A DNA stretch of 64,000 bases, taken from assembly GCF_000719865.1 (NCBI RefSeq), contig NZ_JOID01000004.1, forward strand, positions 62,001-126,000, in the 5' to 3' direction. The DNA comes from Streptomyces albus subsp. albus. GTDB taxonomy: Bacteria > Actinomycetota > Actinomycetes > Streptomycetales > Streptomycetaceae. Made by a program: the position numbers and the translations under genes. This document shows, one piece after another, positions 41,072 to 49,800 of this stretch (position 1 is its first letter; each line of letters starts with the position of its first letter). Under the pieces are notes generated by a model. The model did not search any database and had not been told where the DNA came from. It saw only the letters and a program-made list of their open reading frames with translations.

Positions 41072-42211
41072 ATGTCCGATCAGTCAGTCCCCGATCCCTA
41101 CGACGCCCTGCTGCTCCTGTCCTTCGGCGGCCCAGAGGGGCCGGACGACGTGGTGCCCTTCCTGGAGAACGTCACCCGTGGCCGGGGGATCCCCCGTGAA
41201 CGGCTGGAGGAAGTGGGGCAGCACTACTTCCTCTTCGGGGGCGTGAGCCCCATCAACGACCAGAACCGCGAGCTGCTCGCCGCCCTGCGGAAGGACTTCG
41301 CGGAGCACGGTCTGGACCTCCCCGTCCACTGGGGCAACCGCAACTGGGCGCCCTACCTCACGGACACCCTGCGGGAGATGGTCACGGCCGGGCACCGCCG
41401 CATCCTGACCCTGGCCACCAGCGCCTACGCCTCGTACTCCGGCTGCCGCCAGTACCGCGAGAACCTCGCCGCGTCGCTGGCGACTCTGGAGGCGGAGGGC
41501 CTGCGGCTGCCGCGGATCGACAAGCTCCGCCACTACTTCAACCACCCCGGCTTCGTCGAACCCATGATCGAGGCGACGCTCACGGCGCTCGCCGGGCTGC
41601 CGGAGGAGGTGCGGGAGGGCGCCCATCTGGCGTTCACCACCCACTCCATCCCCACGGCCTCGGCCGACACCTCCGGGCCGCCCGGGGGCCACGGTGACGG
41701 CGGCGCGTACGTCGCGCAGCACCTGGACACCGCCCGGCTGATCGCCGCGGCCGTGCGCGCCGAGGACGGGGTGGAGCGGCCCTGGCGGCTGGTCTACCAG
41801 TCGCGCAGCGGCGCCCCGCACATCCCCTGGCTGGAGCCGGACATCTGCGAGCACCTGGAGGAGCTGCACGGCGCGGGCGCGCCCGCGGTCGTCATGGTCC
41901 CCATCGGCTTCGTCTCCGACCACATGGAGGTCATCTACGACCTCGACACGGAGGCCATGGCGAAGGCCACCGCGCTGGACCTGCCGGTGGCCCGTGCGGG
42001 CACCGTGGGCGCCGACCCGCGCTTCGTGGCCGGCATCCGGGAGCTGGTCCTGGAGCGCGCGGCGGCCGAGCGCGGCGAGGAGGTGCGGCGCCGCGCGCTG
42101 GGCACCCTCGGTGCGAGCCACGACCTCTGCCCGGTGGGCTGCTGCCCCGGCCGGGCGCCGAAGCCGGCCGCGGCCGGCGCGGACGACCCGTACGCGGGAG
42201 CCGCGCGATGA
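41072..42211 (+). CDS. hemH: Ferrochelatase (coproporphyrin III type)
   Basis: A 379-residue chelatase that inserts iron into the porphyrin. In Gram-positive actinobacteria this step uses coproporphyrin III, so the name cpfC also applies. Family text: [85 protein letters not shown] (active-site His), [41 protein letters not shown] (active-site Glu). C in SGCRQY plus CPVGCC near the C terminus can ligate the [2Fe-2S] cluster of actinobacterial ferrochelatases. Start ATG 41072 follows a leaderless -10. The inositol phosphatase-like gene overlaps the stop by four bases. Confidence 0.94.
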   Translation: MSDQSVPDPYDALLLLSFGGPEGPDDVVPFLENVTRGRGIPRERLEEVGQHYFLFGGVSPINDQNRELLAALRKDFAEHGLDLPVHWGNRNWAPYLTDTLREMVTAGHRRILTLATSAYASYSGCRQYRENLAASLATLEAEGLRLPRIDKLRHYFNHPGFVEPMIEATLTALAGLPEEVREGAHLAFTTHSIPTASADTSGPPGGHGDGGAYVAQHLDTARLIAAAVRAEDGVERPWRLVYQSRSGAPHIPWLEPDICEHLEELHGAGAPAVVMVPIGFVSDHMEVIYDLDTEAMAKATALDLPVARAGTVGADPRFVAGIRELVLERAAAERGEEVRRRALGTLGASHDLCPVGCCPGRAPKPAAAGADDPYAGAAR

Positions 42212-43041
42212 GCGCCCGGGGGACGGACCTCGGAGCCCTCGGCCGGGAGCTGCTGCCGATCGCCCTGGAGGCGGCCGAGCGCGCCGGGACGCTGCTGCGC
42301 GACAGCCGCCCGGACGACCTGGGCGTGGCCGCGACCAAGTCCAGCGCCATCGACGTGGTCACCGAGATGGACATCGCCTCGGAGAAGCTGATCCGGGACT
42401 TCCTCGCGGAGCGGCGGCCGGACGACGGCCTCCTCGGCGAGGAGGGCGCGGACACCGCGGGCAGCAGCGGCGTCCGCTGGATCGTCGATCCCATCGACGG
42501 CACGGTCAACTACCTCTACGGGCGGCCCGACTGGGCGGTGAGCATCGCCGCCGAATGCGACGGCGAGACGGTGGCCGGCGTGGTGGCGGCACCGATACGG
42601 GGCGAGACGTCCCGGGCGGTGCTGGGCGGCGGGGCGTACCGGGGGGAGCGGCGGCTGCGCTGCAATCCCGCGCCGCCGCTGGAGCGGGCCCTCATCGGCA
42701 CCGGCTTCGGCTACGTCCGCGAGCGCAAGATCGGGCAGGCCGCGGTGCTCCGCGCGCTGGTGCCGGACCTGCGGGACGTCCGGCGCTCCGGGTCCGCCGC
42801 GATCGACCTCTGCGACGTGGCGGCGGGCCGGCTCGACGGCTACTACGAGCGCGGGCTGAACCCGTGGGACTACGCGGCGGGCGAGCTGATCGCCCGGGAG
42901 GCCGGAGCGGTCACCGGCGGACGGCCGGGGGTGCCGCTCTCCGGCGAACTGGCCGTGGCCGCCCCGCCGGGGCTCTTCGAGGCGCTGCGCGGCCGGCTGG
43001 AGGAGCTGGGCGCCTGGCACGACGACCACCCCGCCGGCTGA
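42208..43041 (+). CDS. Inositol monophosphatase family phosphatase
   Basis: A 277-residue magnesium-dependent phosphatase. The first metal motif is GLLGEEGAD. The second is [24 protein letters not shown] (DPxDGT), and the third is [18 protein letters not shown] (WDxAAG). The [23 protein letters not shown] stretch is typical. Substrates of this family include inositol-1-phosphate, histidinol phosphate and PAP; sequence does not decide. ATG 42208 shares ATGA with the hemH stop, so the genes are translated together, but no biochemical link is evident. A very strong hairpin follows 27 bases after the stop. Confidence 0.92.
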   Translation: MSARGTDLGALGRELLPIALEAAERAGTLLRDSRPDDLGVAATKSSAIDVVTEMDIASEKLIRDFLAERRPDDGLLGEEGADTAGSSGVRWIVDPIDGTVNYLYGRPDWAVSIAAECDGETVAGVVAAPIRGETSRAVLGGGAYRGERRLRCNPAPPLERALIGTGFGYVRERKIGQAAVLRALVPDLRDVRRSGSAAIDLCDVAAGRLDGYYERGLNPWDYAAGELIAREAGAVTGGRPGVPLSGELAVAAPPGLFEALRGRLEELGAWHDDHPAG

Positions 43042-43068
43042 TCCGGGCCGCGCACCGCGGAAACGGCG

Positions 43069-43110
43069 GAGGGCGCCCCGGTACCGGATGACCGGTACCG
43101 GGGCGCCCTC
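43069..43110. terminator. Bidirectional terminator after the hemH operon
   Basis: A perfect 19-bp stem (arms 43069-43087 and 43092-43110) with the loop ATGA, between convergent genes. Confidence 0.9.
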
Positions 43111-43130
43111 GCTGTGATCGGGGTGCCGGC

Positions 43131-43433
43131 TCAGGCGCTCAGGGCGCCGACCTCCACGCCGTGCTCGGCCGCGAGGCGACGGAGATCGTCCAGCTCCGCG
43201 AGCTCCACCTCCACGAGGAAGTCGTCGCCCGTCTCCCGAGCGCGCGACAGATCGGACTCGGTGTTCTGTATACGCTGCAGAAGTCCTGCGGTGAACGCGT
43301 CCATGGTTGCGCCCCCTCGTCGTGGGTCGATGGCACGGGGGTGTGCCGACGGCGGGTTGATCACGCACCGCTTCTCCGCGGGGGACAGCAGGCCGTGGCA
43401 TGCCACGTACAGGGCGTGATCTCGGGTGTGCAT
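43131..43433 (-). CDS. Small conserved protein with acidic coiled-coil C terminus
   Basis: 100 residues from ATG 43433, which has GGGGAGGA just upstream. An internal ATG at 43304 also has a good site (GAGGGGG) and would give 57 residues, MDAFTAGLLQRIQNTESDLSRARETGDDFLVEVELAELDDLRRLAAEHGVEVGALSA. The shorter part is clearly a real protein segment: a helical hairpin of alternating acidic and hydrophobic residues. The N-terminal 43 residues contain two cysteines (YVACHGLL, KRCVINP) and may be real coding or leader. The function is unknown. It is divergent from cutRS, so both may share control. Confidence 0.7.
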   Translation of the reverse strand: MHTRDHALYVACHGLLSPAEKRCVINPPSAHPRAIDPRRGGATMDAFTAGLLQRIQNTESDLSRARETGDDFLVEVELAELDDLRRLAAEHGVEVGALSA

Positions 43434-43607
43434 TCGTCCTCCCCAACCCGGACCTCAGAGAAACCTCAAACGCGATAAGAATCCTGATTCTCCCGATCCG
43501 GTGATCCTCTTACCGCCGGTTTACGGCCGGCGGGGGCAGGATGGGGAGGATCACCCGAACAGCGTCCGGCCCGGTCACGGGCCGCGAGTCAGGGAAGGGA
43601 ACGTGCC

Positions 43608-44261
43608 GTGCGCGTACTCGTCGTCGAGGACGAGCAGCTGCTCGCCGATGCGGTGGCCACCGGCCTGCGCCGGGAGGCCATGGCCGTCGACGTCGTGTAC
43701 GACGGCGCCGCCGCCCAGGAGCGGGTCGACGTCAACGAGTACGACGTGGTCGTCCTCGACCGGGACCTGCCGCTGGTGCACGGGGACGACGTCTGCCGGC
43801 ACATCGTGGAGCTCGGGCTGCCGACCCGGGTGCTGATGCTCACCGCATCCGGCGACGTCAGCGACCGCGTCGAGGGCCTGGAGATCGGCGCCGACGACTA
43901 CCTCCCCAAGCCGTTCGCCTTCAGCGAACTCACCGCCCGGGTGCGGGCCCTCGGGCGCCGCACGACCGCGCCGCTGCCCCCCGTCCTGGAGCGGTCCGGC
44001 ATCCGGCTCGACCCCAACCGCCGCGAGGTCTTCCGGGAGGGGCGGCAGGTGCAGCTGGCGCCGAAGGAGTTCGCGGTACTGGAGGTGCTGATGCGGGCCG
44101 AGGGCTCCGTGGTCTCGGCCGAGCAGCTGCTGGAGAAGGCCTGGGACGAGAACACCGACCCCTTCACCAACGTGGTCCGGGTCACCGTCATGACGCTCCG
44201 CCGCAAGCTCGGCGAGCCGCCCGTGATCATCACGGTCCCCGGCTCCGGCTACCGGGTCTGA
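43608..44261 (+). CDS. cutR: Response regulator CutR (OmpR family)
   Basis: A 217-residue regulator. The receiver domain has the acidic pair in VLVVEDEQLL, the phospho-acceptor D51 (VVVLDRDLPL), the switch Thr in MLTASGD and K in LPKPFAF. The OmpR-type winged helix contains VQLAPKEFAVLEVLMRAEGSVVSAEQLLEKAWDENTDPFTNVVRVTVMTLRRKLG. It forms a pair with the kinase seven bases downstream. CutRS was first linked to antibiotic production in S. lividans and later to cell-envelope and secretion stress. The GTG start at 43608 has GGGAAGGGA upstream. Confidence 0.93.
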   Translation: MRVLVVEDEQLLADAVATGLRREAMAVDVVYDGAAAQERVDVNEYDVVVLDRDLPLVHGDDVCRHIVELGLPTRVLMLTASGDVSDRVEGLEIGADDYLPKPFAFSELTARVRALGRRTTAPLPPVLERSGIRLDPNRREVFREGRQVQLAPKEFAVLEVLMRAEGSVVSAEQLLEKAWDENTDPFTNVVRVTVMTLRRKLGEPPVIITVPGSGYRV

Positions 44262-44267
44262 GCGGCC

Positions 44268-45515
44268 GTGGCAGGCACGCCCGCGCCCCCCGCGACGCCC
44301 CCCAAGCCCACCTGGGATCCCCAGACGGCGCCCGGCGGCCCGCGGCCCTGGCTCCGTCCGACGATCCGGATCCGGCTCACCCTGCTCTACGGCGGCATGT
44401 TCCTGATCGCCGGCATCGTGCTGCTGTCGATCATCTACCTGCTGGCCGCCGAGGCGCTGGACAAGGGCAACGCCCTGCCGTTCAAGGTGCTGGAGGGCAG
44501 CTTCCGGCCGACCAGCAGCACCTGCCCGAACCTCACCGACCGCTTCTTTGAGAACCAGGAGGAGTTCAACGCCGCTCTGGAGGCCTGCATGGACTACCAG
44601 CGGCAGCTCGCGCTGGACAACCTCCTGCGGCGCTCGCTGCTGGCCCTGCTCGGTCTCAGCGTGGCCGCGTTCGCCTTCGGCTACGCCATGGCGGGCCGGG
44701 TGCTCTCGCCGCTCGGCCGGATCACCCGCACCGCCCGCCGGGTGGTCGGCTCCGACCTGTCGCGCCGGATCGAAATGGACGGCCCGGACGACGAGTTGAA
44801 GGAACTGGCGGACACCTTCGACGAGATGCTGGACCGGCTGGACCGGGCGTTCGACGCCCAGCGCCGCTTCGTCGCCAACGCCTCGCACGAGCTGCGCACC
44901 CCGCTGGCGATCAACCGCACCCTGCTGGAGGTCCAGCTCTCCGACCCGGAGGCGGGGCCCGAACTCACCCAGCTCGGCAAGACGCTGCTGGCCACCAACG
45001 AGCGCAGTGAGCAGCTCGTCGAGGGCCTGCTGCTGCTGGCCCGGAGCGAGAACGAGATCGTCGACCGCAAGCCGGTGGACCTGGCGGAGGTCGCCTCGCA
45101 GGCCGTGGAGCAGGTCCGCGAGGAGGCCCGGGGCAAGGGCGTGGAGCTGCGGGGCGAGCGGCGGCTCGCGGTCGTCCTGGGCAACGGGGTGCTGCTGGAG
45201 CGCGTCGCCCTCAACCTGCTGCAGAACGCGGTGCGGTACAACGCGCCGGACGGCTGGGTGGAGATCTCCACCGGGCAGTGGGAGAGCGGGGCCTCCCTGG
45301 TGGTCTCGAACACCGGGCCCGTGGTCCCGGCGTACGAGCTGGAGAACATCTTCGAGCCCTTCCGCAGGCTGCGCACCGAGCGCACCGGCAGCGACAAGGG
45401 CGTCGGGCTCGGGCTGTCGATCGTCCGCTCGGTGGTCCGGGCGCACGGCGGCCACGTCAGCGCGGAACCGCGGGAGGGCGGTGGTCTCGTGATGCGGGTC
45501 ACCCTCCCCGTCTGA
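44268..45515 (+). CDS. cutS: Sensor histidine kinase CutS
   Basis: A 415-residue membrane kinase. TM1 is about residues 36-64 (LTLLYGGMFLIAGIVLLSIIYLLA). A short outer loop of about 60 residues contains two cysteines (SSTCPNL and EACMDYQ) that could form a redox-sensitive disulfide. TM2 is LLRRSLLALLGLSVAAFAFGYAMAG. HAMP, HisKA with H207 (ASHELRTPLA) and HATPase (NLLQNAVRYNAPDG, then GVGLGLSIVRSVVRAHGG) follow. The GTG start is seven bases after the cutR stop. The two outer cysteines fit recent ideas that this kinase reads disulfide state outside the membrane. Confidence 0.93.
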   Translation: MAGTPAPPATPPKPTWDPQTAPGGPRPWLRPTIRIRLTLLYGGMFLIAGIVLLSIIYLLAAEALDKGNALPFKVLEGSFRPTSSTCPNLTDRFFENQEEFNAALEACMDYQRQLALDNLLRRSLLALLGLSVAAFAFGYAMAGRVLSPLGRITRTARRVVGSDLSRRIEMDGPDDELKELADTFDEMLDRLDRAFDAQRRFVANASHELRTPLAINRTLLEVQLSDPEAGPELTQLGKTLLATNERSEQLVEGLLLLARSENEIVDRKPVDLAEVASQAVEQVREEARGKGVELRGERRLAVVLGNGVLLERVALNLLQNAVRYNAPDGWVEISTGQWESGASLVVSNTGPVVPAYELENIFEPFRRLRTERTGSDKGVGLGLSIVRSVVRAHGGHVSAEPREGGGLVMRVTLPV

Positions 45516-45547
45516 GATGCTGTCCGTGGTTCGCTTTGGGCGGAAAT

Positions 45548-45566
45548 TCCCGGGACGGTCCCGGGA
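45548..45566 (+). terminator. Short hairpin after cutS
   Basis: TCCCGGGA-CGG-TCCCGGGA, an 8-bp stem with a 3-base loop, followed by CTCCTCTTG. It is weaker than other terminators in the window. Confidence 0.5.
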
Positions 45567-45896
45567 CTCCTCTTGTGGAATCGCTCACAATCGCGATTTT
45601 CGGCCCCTTGACCCTCCGTGACCGTACAGGTCCCCGGAAAGCCGGGAAAATGCGGGTTTTCGAGGCCCTTGATCACGGGAAGTACACGGGATGGCCCCGC
45701 GCGGCGGGGGAACACGACCGTGTACGGTCCCCATCGCCATCCAACGCACTCGCCCCTTCAGGGGGGCGGTTGGGTGTCGATTGAGTAACAGACCTTGATG
45801 TGAGGCAAAATCTCCGCCTCAGGTCGGGCACAAGACCGGCCCCTCACGCGTTACGAGCGCTGAGACACCAGCAGACACCCAGAGGGGGAGAGCGAC
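45567..45896. other. Long leader/promoter region of the DUF4193 gene
   Basis: About 330 bases without a gene. It is less GC-rich near 45570-45660 and 45780-45815. A possible promoter is TTGAGT (45781) with CAAAAT (45806), but the 19-base spacing is long. GAGGGGGAGAG (45882-45892) is the ribosome binding site of the next gene. The length suggests further control, but no riboswitch motif was recognised. Confidence 0.4.
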
Positions 45897-46196
45897 ATGG
45901 CGACGGACTACGACACCCCACGCAAGACCGATGACGAGCTCAACGAGGACAGCCTCGAAGAGCTCAAGGCCCGGCGCAACGACAAGTCCACGTCCAGTGT
46001 GGACGTCGACGAGTTCGAGCAGGCCGAGGGCCTGGAGCTGCCCGGAGCGGACCTCTCCAACGAGGAGCTGTCCGTCCGCGTGCTGCCCCGGCAGGCCGAC
46101 GAGTTCACCTGCATGAGCTGCTTCCTCGTGCACCACCGGAGCCAGCTGGCGGCGGAGAAGAACGGCCAGCCGGTCTGCCGCGACTGCGCGGCCTGA
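45897..46196 (+). CDS. DUF4193 family small zinc-binding protein
   Basis: A 99-residue acidic protein. The N-terminal half is charged and probably flexible (DYDTPRKTDDELNEDSLEELKARRNDKSTSSVDVDEFEQAEGLELPGADL). The C-terminal half holds a zinc ribbon: FTCMSCFLVHHRSQL and VCRDCAA (CxxC, about 26 residues, CxxC). The family is found across actinobacteria with unknown function; its size and zinc ribbon suggest contact with RNA polymerase or the ribosome, but this is a guess. ATG 45897 has a strong ribosome binding site. Strong leader and short length suggest high expression. Confidence 0.9.
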   Translation: MATDYDTPRKTDDELNEDSLEELKARRNDKSTSSVDVDEFEQAEGLELPGADLSNEELSVRVLPRQADEFTCMSCFLVHHRSQLAAEKNGQPVCRDCAA

Positions 46197-46209
46197 GGCC
46201 GGGACGGCC

Positions 46210-47175
46210 GTGACAGGCTCCACGCCGTCCCGTAAACGTCGCATCCGGCGGCAGGGCTCTCCGGGTTCCGGGGAGGACCGCGCGGGCCGTACGGCCCCCG
46301 TGGAAGGCGCTCAGGCGCCCACGGAACAGGACGCCCTGCCGGCGGACTCCACCGGACGCCCCGACCAGGCGTCCGGCACCACCGGCCCCGCGCACGGGGA
46401 GCGGGGCCGCACGGCCTCGCTCGTGGCGGCGGCCGGGCGGGGGGTGGCACGCGGAGGGCGCGGCGTCCGCAGCGGTCTCGCGGTGGTCTCCGACCGCATC
46501 ATCGACACCGCGCCGCGCGTCCCGGTCCGGGACCTGGCGGCGCTCCGCGGGCAGTTCCCGGGGCTCGACGCCGAGGAGCTGGCCGACAGGCTGGTGGCCG
46601 GAGCGGTCCGCGCCTCCTCCGCGATCGGCGCGAGCGTGGGCGCGGCGGCCATGCTCCCCACTCCTCCCGCGATGCCGGCCGAGCTGGCCGCCGAGATCGT
46701 CGGCGTCGCCTCCGTCGAGTACAAGCTCATCGCCGAGCTCCACGAGGTCTACGGCATGCGCGCCCCCGGCAACGCCACGCAGCGCGCCTACGCGTACCTC
46801 TCCGCGTGGACCGAGCAGCGCGGGATCGACGTCACCGCCACCGCCGACGTGAGTTCCCTGCTCGGTGCCCAGATGCGCAGACGGCTGCGGCACCAGGTGC
46901 TCAAGCGCACCGTGCGCAACTTCCCCACCCTGGTGCCCTTCATGATCGGCGCCGCCGCCGGGGCCGTGATGAACCGGCGCGAGACCGCCGCCCTCGCTGC
47001 GAAGATCCGCCGGGACCTGCGCCGGCGGCAGGTGCCCTGGGACCAGCTCCCGCCCGGCCCGGACCCGCAGCCCGGCAGCCCCAAGTCGCTCCAGGGGCCC
47101 GGCGCCGCCGGTCCGGAGGGTGCCGCTCCGGACGCCGCTGGTCCGGAGGACGGAAACCCGGGCACCGCCCGCTGA
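46210..47175 (+). CDS. Hypothetical protein with glycine-rich hydrophobic centre
   Basis: A 321-residue protein from GTG 46210. Residues 1-75 are Arg/Gly/Pro-rich and disordered. The middle (residues 95-190) reads RVPVRDLAALRGQFPGLDAEELADRLVAGAVRASSAIGASVGAAAMLPTPPAMPAELAAEIVGVASVEYKLIAELHEVYGM. It is loosely reminiscent of EcsC-like proteins with Gly/Ala-rich membrane-inserting helices. A basic helix bundle follows (LGAQMRRRLRHQVLKRTVRNFPTLVPFMIGAAAGAVMNRRETAALAAKIRRDLRRR), then a Pro/Gly tail. I do not recognise the family with confidence. It lies 13 bases after the DUF4193 gene and may be cotranscribed. Confidence 0.7.
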   Translation: MTGSTPSRKRRIRRQGSPGSGEDRAGRTAPVEGAQAPTEQDALPADSTGRPDQASGTTGPAHGERGRTASLVAAAGRGVARGGRGVRSGLAVVSDRIIDTAPRVPVRDLAALRGQFPGLDAEELADRLVAGAVRASSAIGASVGAAAMLPTPPAMPAELAAEIVGVASVEYKLIAELHEVYGMRAPGNATQRAYAYLSAWTEQRGIDVTATADVSSLLGAQMRRRLRHQVLKRTVRNFPTLVPFMIGAAAGAVMNRRETAALAAKIRRDLRRRQVPWDQLPPGPDPQPGSPKSLQGPGAAGPEGAAPDAAGPEDGNPGTAR

Positions 47176-47215
47176 GACCGGAGCCGCCGGGGCCGGGACC
47201 GCCGGTGCGCGGGCG

Positions 47216-47659
47216 TCAGGACCGCACGGCCGCGAGTGCCGCGGCCAGCTCCTCGGGGTGCCGGGTCGACAGATAGACGTACGGCGTGGGGTCGGCCGGG
47301 TCCGTGACCTCCACCCGCAGCGCCGTCGGGATGTAGCTGCGCAGCAGCATGAACGCGCGCGGATCGGCCTTGTGCGTGCGCCAGGCCATCGCCTCCGCCC
47401 GGTCCAGCACCTGGGCCCCGCCGAGAGCCTCCACCGGGATCCGCGCGTCACCGGCGACCAGCGAGCCCGCGACCACCCGGATCCGCGCCGAGCCGTACGA
47501 GCTGACGGCCGCCGCCGCGAGCGCCCCGCCGGCGATCAGCGCGCCCAGCACGGCCAGGATGCCGAAGGGCGCCGCGGTCAGCGCGCAGAAGAGTCCGGCG
47601 GCGACGGCGGCGGCCCACCAGGAGGCGGGCGCGGTGAGGCGTTCCTCGTACGACTGCAT
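47216..47659 (-). CDS. DUF3093 family membrane protein
   Basis: A 147-residue protein with two adjacent hydrophobic segments near the N terminus (ASWWAAAVAAGLFCALTAAPFGILAVLGALIAGGALAAAAVSSYG). A PH-like beta domain follows (SARIRVVAGSLVAGDARIPVEALGGAQVLDRAEAMAWRTHKADPRAFMLLRSYIPTALRVEVTDPADPTPYVYLSTRHPEELAAAL). The DPRAFMLLRSYIP stretch is a DUF3093 signature. The function is unknown. It is convergent with the upstream gene and divergent from the thioesterase-dut operon. Confidence 0.88.
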   Translation of the reverse strand: MQSYEERLTAPASWWAAAVAAGLFCALTAAPFGILAVLGALIAGGALAAAAVSSYGSARIRVVAGSLVAGDARIPVEALGGAQVLDRAEAMAWRTHKADPRAFMLLRSYIPTALRVEVTDPADPTPYVYLSTRHPEELAAALAAVRS

Positions 47660-47703
47660 GGTCCAAGCTTGGCACGCCCGCGACCGGGCGTGACCGGCGC
47701 GGG

Positions 47704-47709
47704 TAGGGT
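47704..47709 (+). promoter_or_regulatory. Candidate -10 box of the thioesterase-dut operon
   Basis: TAGGGT ends 8 bases before the GTG at 47718, a leaderless arrangement. Confidence 0.45.
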
Positions 47710-47717
47710 CTGCACTC

Positions 47718-48302
47718 GTGAGTGGACCAACGACATCGCTGACGCCCCCTGCCGACGCCCGGCAGCCGGAACGGCACCCCGACGCCCCCGCGCCCGGAGA
47801 GCTCCTCGGCTCCCATTACGACCAGTGCTTCGGCTGCGGCGGCCTGCAGCCGCACGGGCTGCATCTGGAGACGCGCGCCGGCGAGGGCGTGAGCGTCACC
47901 GCCGTCTTCACCGTCAAGGAGGCCCACCAGGGCGCACCGGGCCTCGCTCACGGCGGTGTGCTGGCCACGGCGCTGGACGAGACGCTCGGCGGGCTGAGCT
48001 GGCTGCTGCGCACCATCGCGGTGACCGGCCGGCTGGAGACGGACTACGTCCGGCCGGTGCCGGTGGGCACCGAGCTGCACCTGGCCGCGGAGGTGACCGC
48101 GGTGCACGGCCGCAAGATCTACAGCACCGCGACGGGCCGCATCGGCGGCCCGGACGGGCCCGTCGCCGTCCGGGCGACCGCGCTCTTCATCGAGGTCAAG
48201 GTCGACCACTTCATCGAGAACGGCCGGGACGAGGAGATCCGGGCCGCGATGTCGGACCCGGACCAGATCAAGGTCACCCGCGCCTTCGAGGTGAACCCGT
48301 GA
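47718..48302 (+). CDS. PaaI-type hotdog thioesterase
   Basis: A 194-residue hotdog-fold protein, likely an acyl-CoA thioesterase. The family text is YDQCFGCGGLQPHGLHLETRAGEG, then HQGAPGLAHGGVLATALDETLGGLSWLL (the active helix with HGG and D/E), then ETDYVRPVPVGTELHLAAEVTAVHGRKIYSTATGRI. The GTG start at 47718 follows a leaderless -10. It overlaps dut by four bases. Placement of a thioesterase ahead of dut appears to be a housekeeping arrangement rather than a pathway; no substrate can be named. Confidence 0.9.
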   Translation: MSGPTTSLTPPADARQPERHPDAPAPGELLGSHYDQCFGCGGLQPHGLHLETRAGEGVSVTAVFTVKEAHQGAPGLAHGGVLATALDETLGGLSWLLRTIAVTGRLETDYVRPVPVGTELHLAAEVTAVHGRKIYSTATGRIGGPDGPVAVRATALFIEVKVDHFIENGRDEEIRAAMSDPDQIKVTRAFEVNP

Positions 48303-48814
48303 CCCGCCCGCCGGTCCCCGTGCTGCTGCGGCGGCTCGACCCGGAGGTGCCGGTCCCCTCCTACGGCCACCCCGGCGACGCGGGCGCCGACCTCGTCACC
48401 ACCGAGGCCGCCGAACTCGCCCCCGGGGAGCGGGCGGTGCTGCCCACCGGGGTGGCGATCGCCCTCCCCGACGGCTACGCGGCCTTCGTGCACCCGCGCT
48501 CCGGCCTCGCCGCCCGCTGCGGCGTCGCCCTCGTGAATGCGCCCGGCACCGTGGATGCCGGGTACCGTGGGGAGATCAAGGTGACCGTGGTCAATCTGGA
48601 CCCGCGCGAGACCGTGCGGTTCGAGAAGTTCGACCGGGTCGCCCAGCTGATCGTCCAGCAGGTCGAGAAGGTGAGCTTCCACGAGGTCGCGGAGCTGCCC
48701 GGCTCGGCGCGGGGCGCGAACGGCTTCGGGTCGACCGGTGGCCACGCCGCGATGGACGGCTCCGCCGGGGGACATGATTACGCTTCGGTCGTCAACGACC
48801 GGGAAGGACAGTGA
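48299..48814 (+). CDS. dut: dUTP diphosphatase
   Basis: A 171-residue trimeric dUTPase that removes dUTP and makes dUMP. The five motifs are in order: PGDAGADLVT (1), HPRSGLAAR (2), NAPGTVDAGYRGEIKV (3), RVAQLIVQQVE (4) and GSARGANGFGSTGG (5). Motif 5 completes the active site of the neighbouring subunit. The C-terminal 20 residues after motif 5 are extra. The GTG start overlaps the thioesterase stop by four bases (GTGA); the frame is open far upstream but shadows that gene. DUF3710 follows one base after the stop. Confidence 0.95.
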   Translation: MTRPPVPVLLRRLDPEVPVPSYGHPGDAGADLVTTEAAELAPGERAVLPTGVAIALPDGYAAFVHPRSGLAARCGVALVNAPGTVDAGYRGEIKVTVVNLDPRETVRFEKFDRVAQLIVQQVEKVSFHEVAELPGSARGANGFGSTGGHAAMDGSAGGHDYASVVNDREGQ

Positions 48815-48815
48815 C

Positions 48816-49607
48816 GTGTTCGGACGTCGTCGCAAGGGACGCGCAGACGCTGAGAACACCGCGGGCAAGGACGGTGCGGACGCGGCCGCGGCCGGGCCGG
48901 CCGGTGAGGAGCCGGAGGGCGCGGAGGGGACCGAGTCGCGCCGGGTGAACCTTCCGCCGGCGCCCCGGCCCGACGGGCCCTGGGACATCTCCGAGGTGAG
49001 CAGGCCCGCCGAGGGCCGCGTCGACCTCGGCGGGCTCTTCGTGCCCGGTGTCGAGGGCATGGAGCTGCGGGTCGAGGTCGCCGGTGAGTCGATCGTCGCG
49101 GCCACCGTCGTGCTGCGGGACAGCGCCATCCAGCTCCAGGCCTTCGCCGCCCCGAAGCGCGAAGGCATCTGGGGCGAGGTCCGCGATGAGATCGCCGGCG
49201 GCATCACCCAGCAGGGCGGCGTCGTCGACGAGGTCGAGGGCCCGCTGGGCTGGGAACTCCGCGCCCAGGTGCCGGTCCAACTGCCGGACGGCAAGAACGG
49301 CGTGCAGCTGGTGCGCTTCGTGGGCGTCGACGGCCCGCGCTGGTTCCTGCGCGGTGTGATCTCCGGCCAGGGCGCGGTCCAGCCGCAGGCCGCCGGTCTG
49401 CTGGAGCAGATCTTCCGGGACACCGTGATCGTCCGCGGCGACCAGCCGATGGCGCCGCGCGACCCGATCGTCCTGAAGCTGCCGGACGACGCGCAGATGG
49501 TGCCGGACGGCGTCCAGCAGGACGAGGCGGAGTCCGCGCAGGGCTCCCGCTTCGCGGGCGGCGCCGACCGGCTGGCCCGCGGCCCGGAGATCACCGAGAT
49601 CCGCTGA
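48816..49607 (+). CDS. DUF3710 family protein
   Basis: A 263-residue actinobacterial protein of unknown function. It starts FGRRRKGRADAEN, with a charged N-terminal 45 residues. The conserved core reads GPWDISEVSRPAEGRVDLGGLFVPGVEGMELRVEV, then LQLQAFAAPKREGIWGEVRDEIAGGI-like text, then GWELRAQVPVQLPDGKNGVQLVRFVGVDGPRWFLRGVISGQGA. A short acidic region follows, then ADRLARGPEITEIR. The GTG at 48816 follows the dut stop immediately, so it is part of the same operon. Constant linkage to dut suggests a role in nucleotide or DNA upkeep, but this is inference. Confidence 0.9.
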   Translation: MFGRRRKGRADAENTAGKDGADAAAAGPAGEEPEGAEGTESRRVNLPPAPRPDGPWDISEVSRPAEGRVDLGGLFVPGVEGMELRVEVAGESIVAATVVLRDSAIQLQAFAAPKREGIWGEVRDEIAGGITQQGGVVDEVEGPLGWELRAQVPVQLPDGKNGVQLVRFVGVDGPRWFLRGVISGQGAVQPQAAGLLEQIFRDTVIVRGDQPMAPRDPIVLKLPDDAQMVPDGVQQDEAESAQGSRFAGGADRLARGPEITEIR

Positions 49608-49788
49608 CGGACCCGGGACGGCGGGGAGCCGCGCCGACGCCGTCAGGGCGTGCCTCCCGCCCCCGGTCCGCCCGTACCGCCCCGGCCGAGGGGATTCCCC
49701 GGCCGGGGCGGGTGCGTTTCCCGCGTTCCACCGGGCCCCGGTCCGCGGTTGTTCCGGCCGCGGGTGCCGGAGCGGCGGGCCGAGCCGA

Positions 49789-49794
49789 CAGAAT
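49789..49794 (+). promoter_or_regulatory. Candidate -10 box, leaderless start of kdpD
   Basis: CAGAAT ends 6 bases before the ATG at 49801. It keeps the A and final T of TANNNT. Confidence 0.35.
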
Positions 49795-49800
49795 GGGGCC

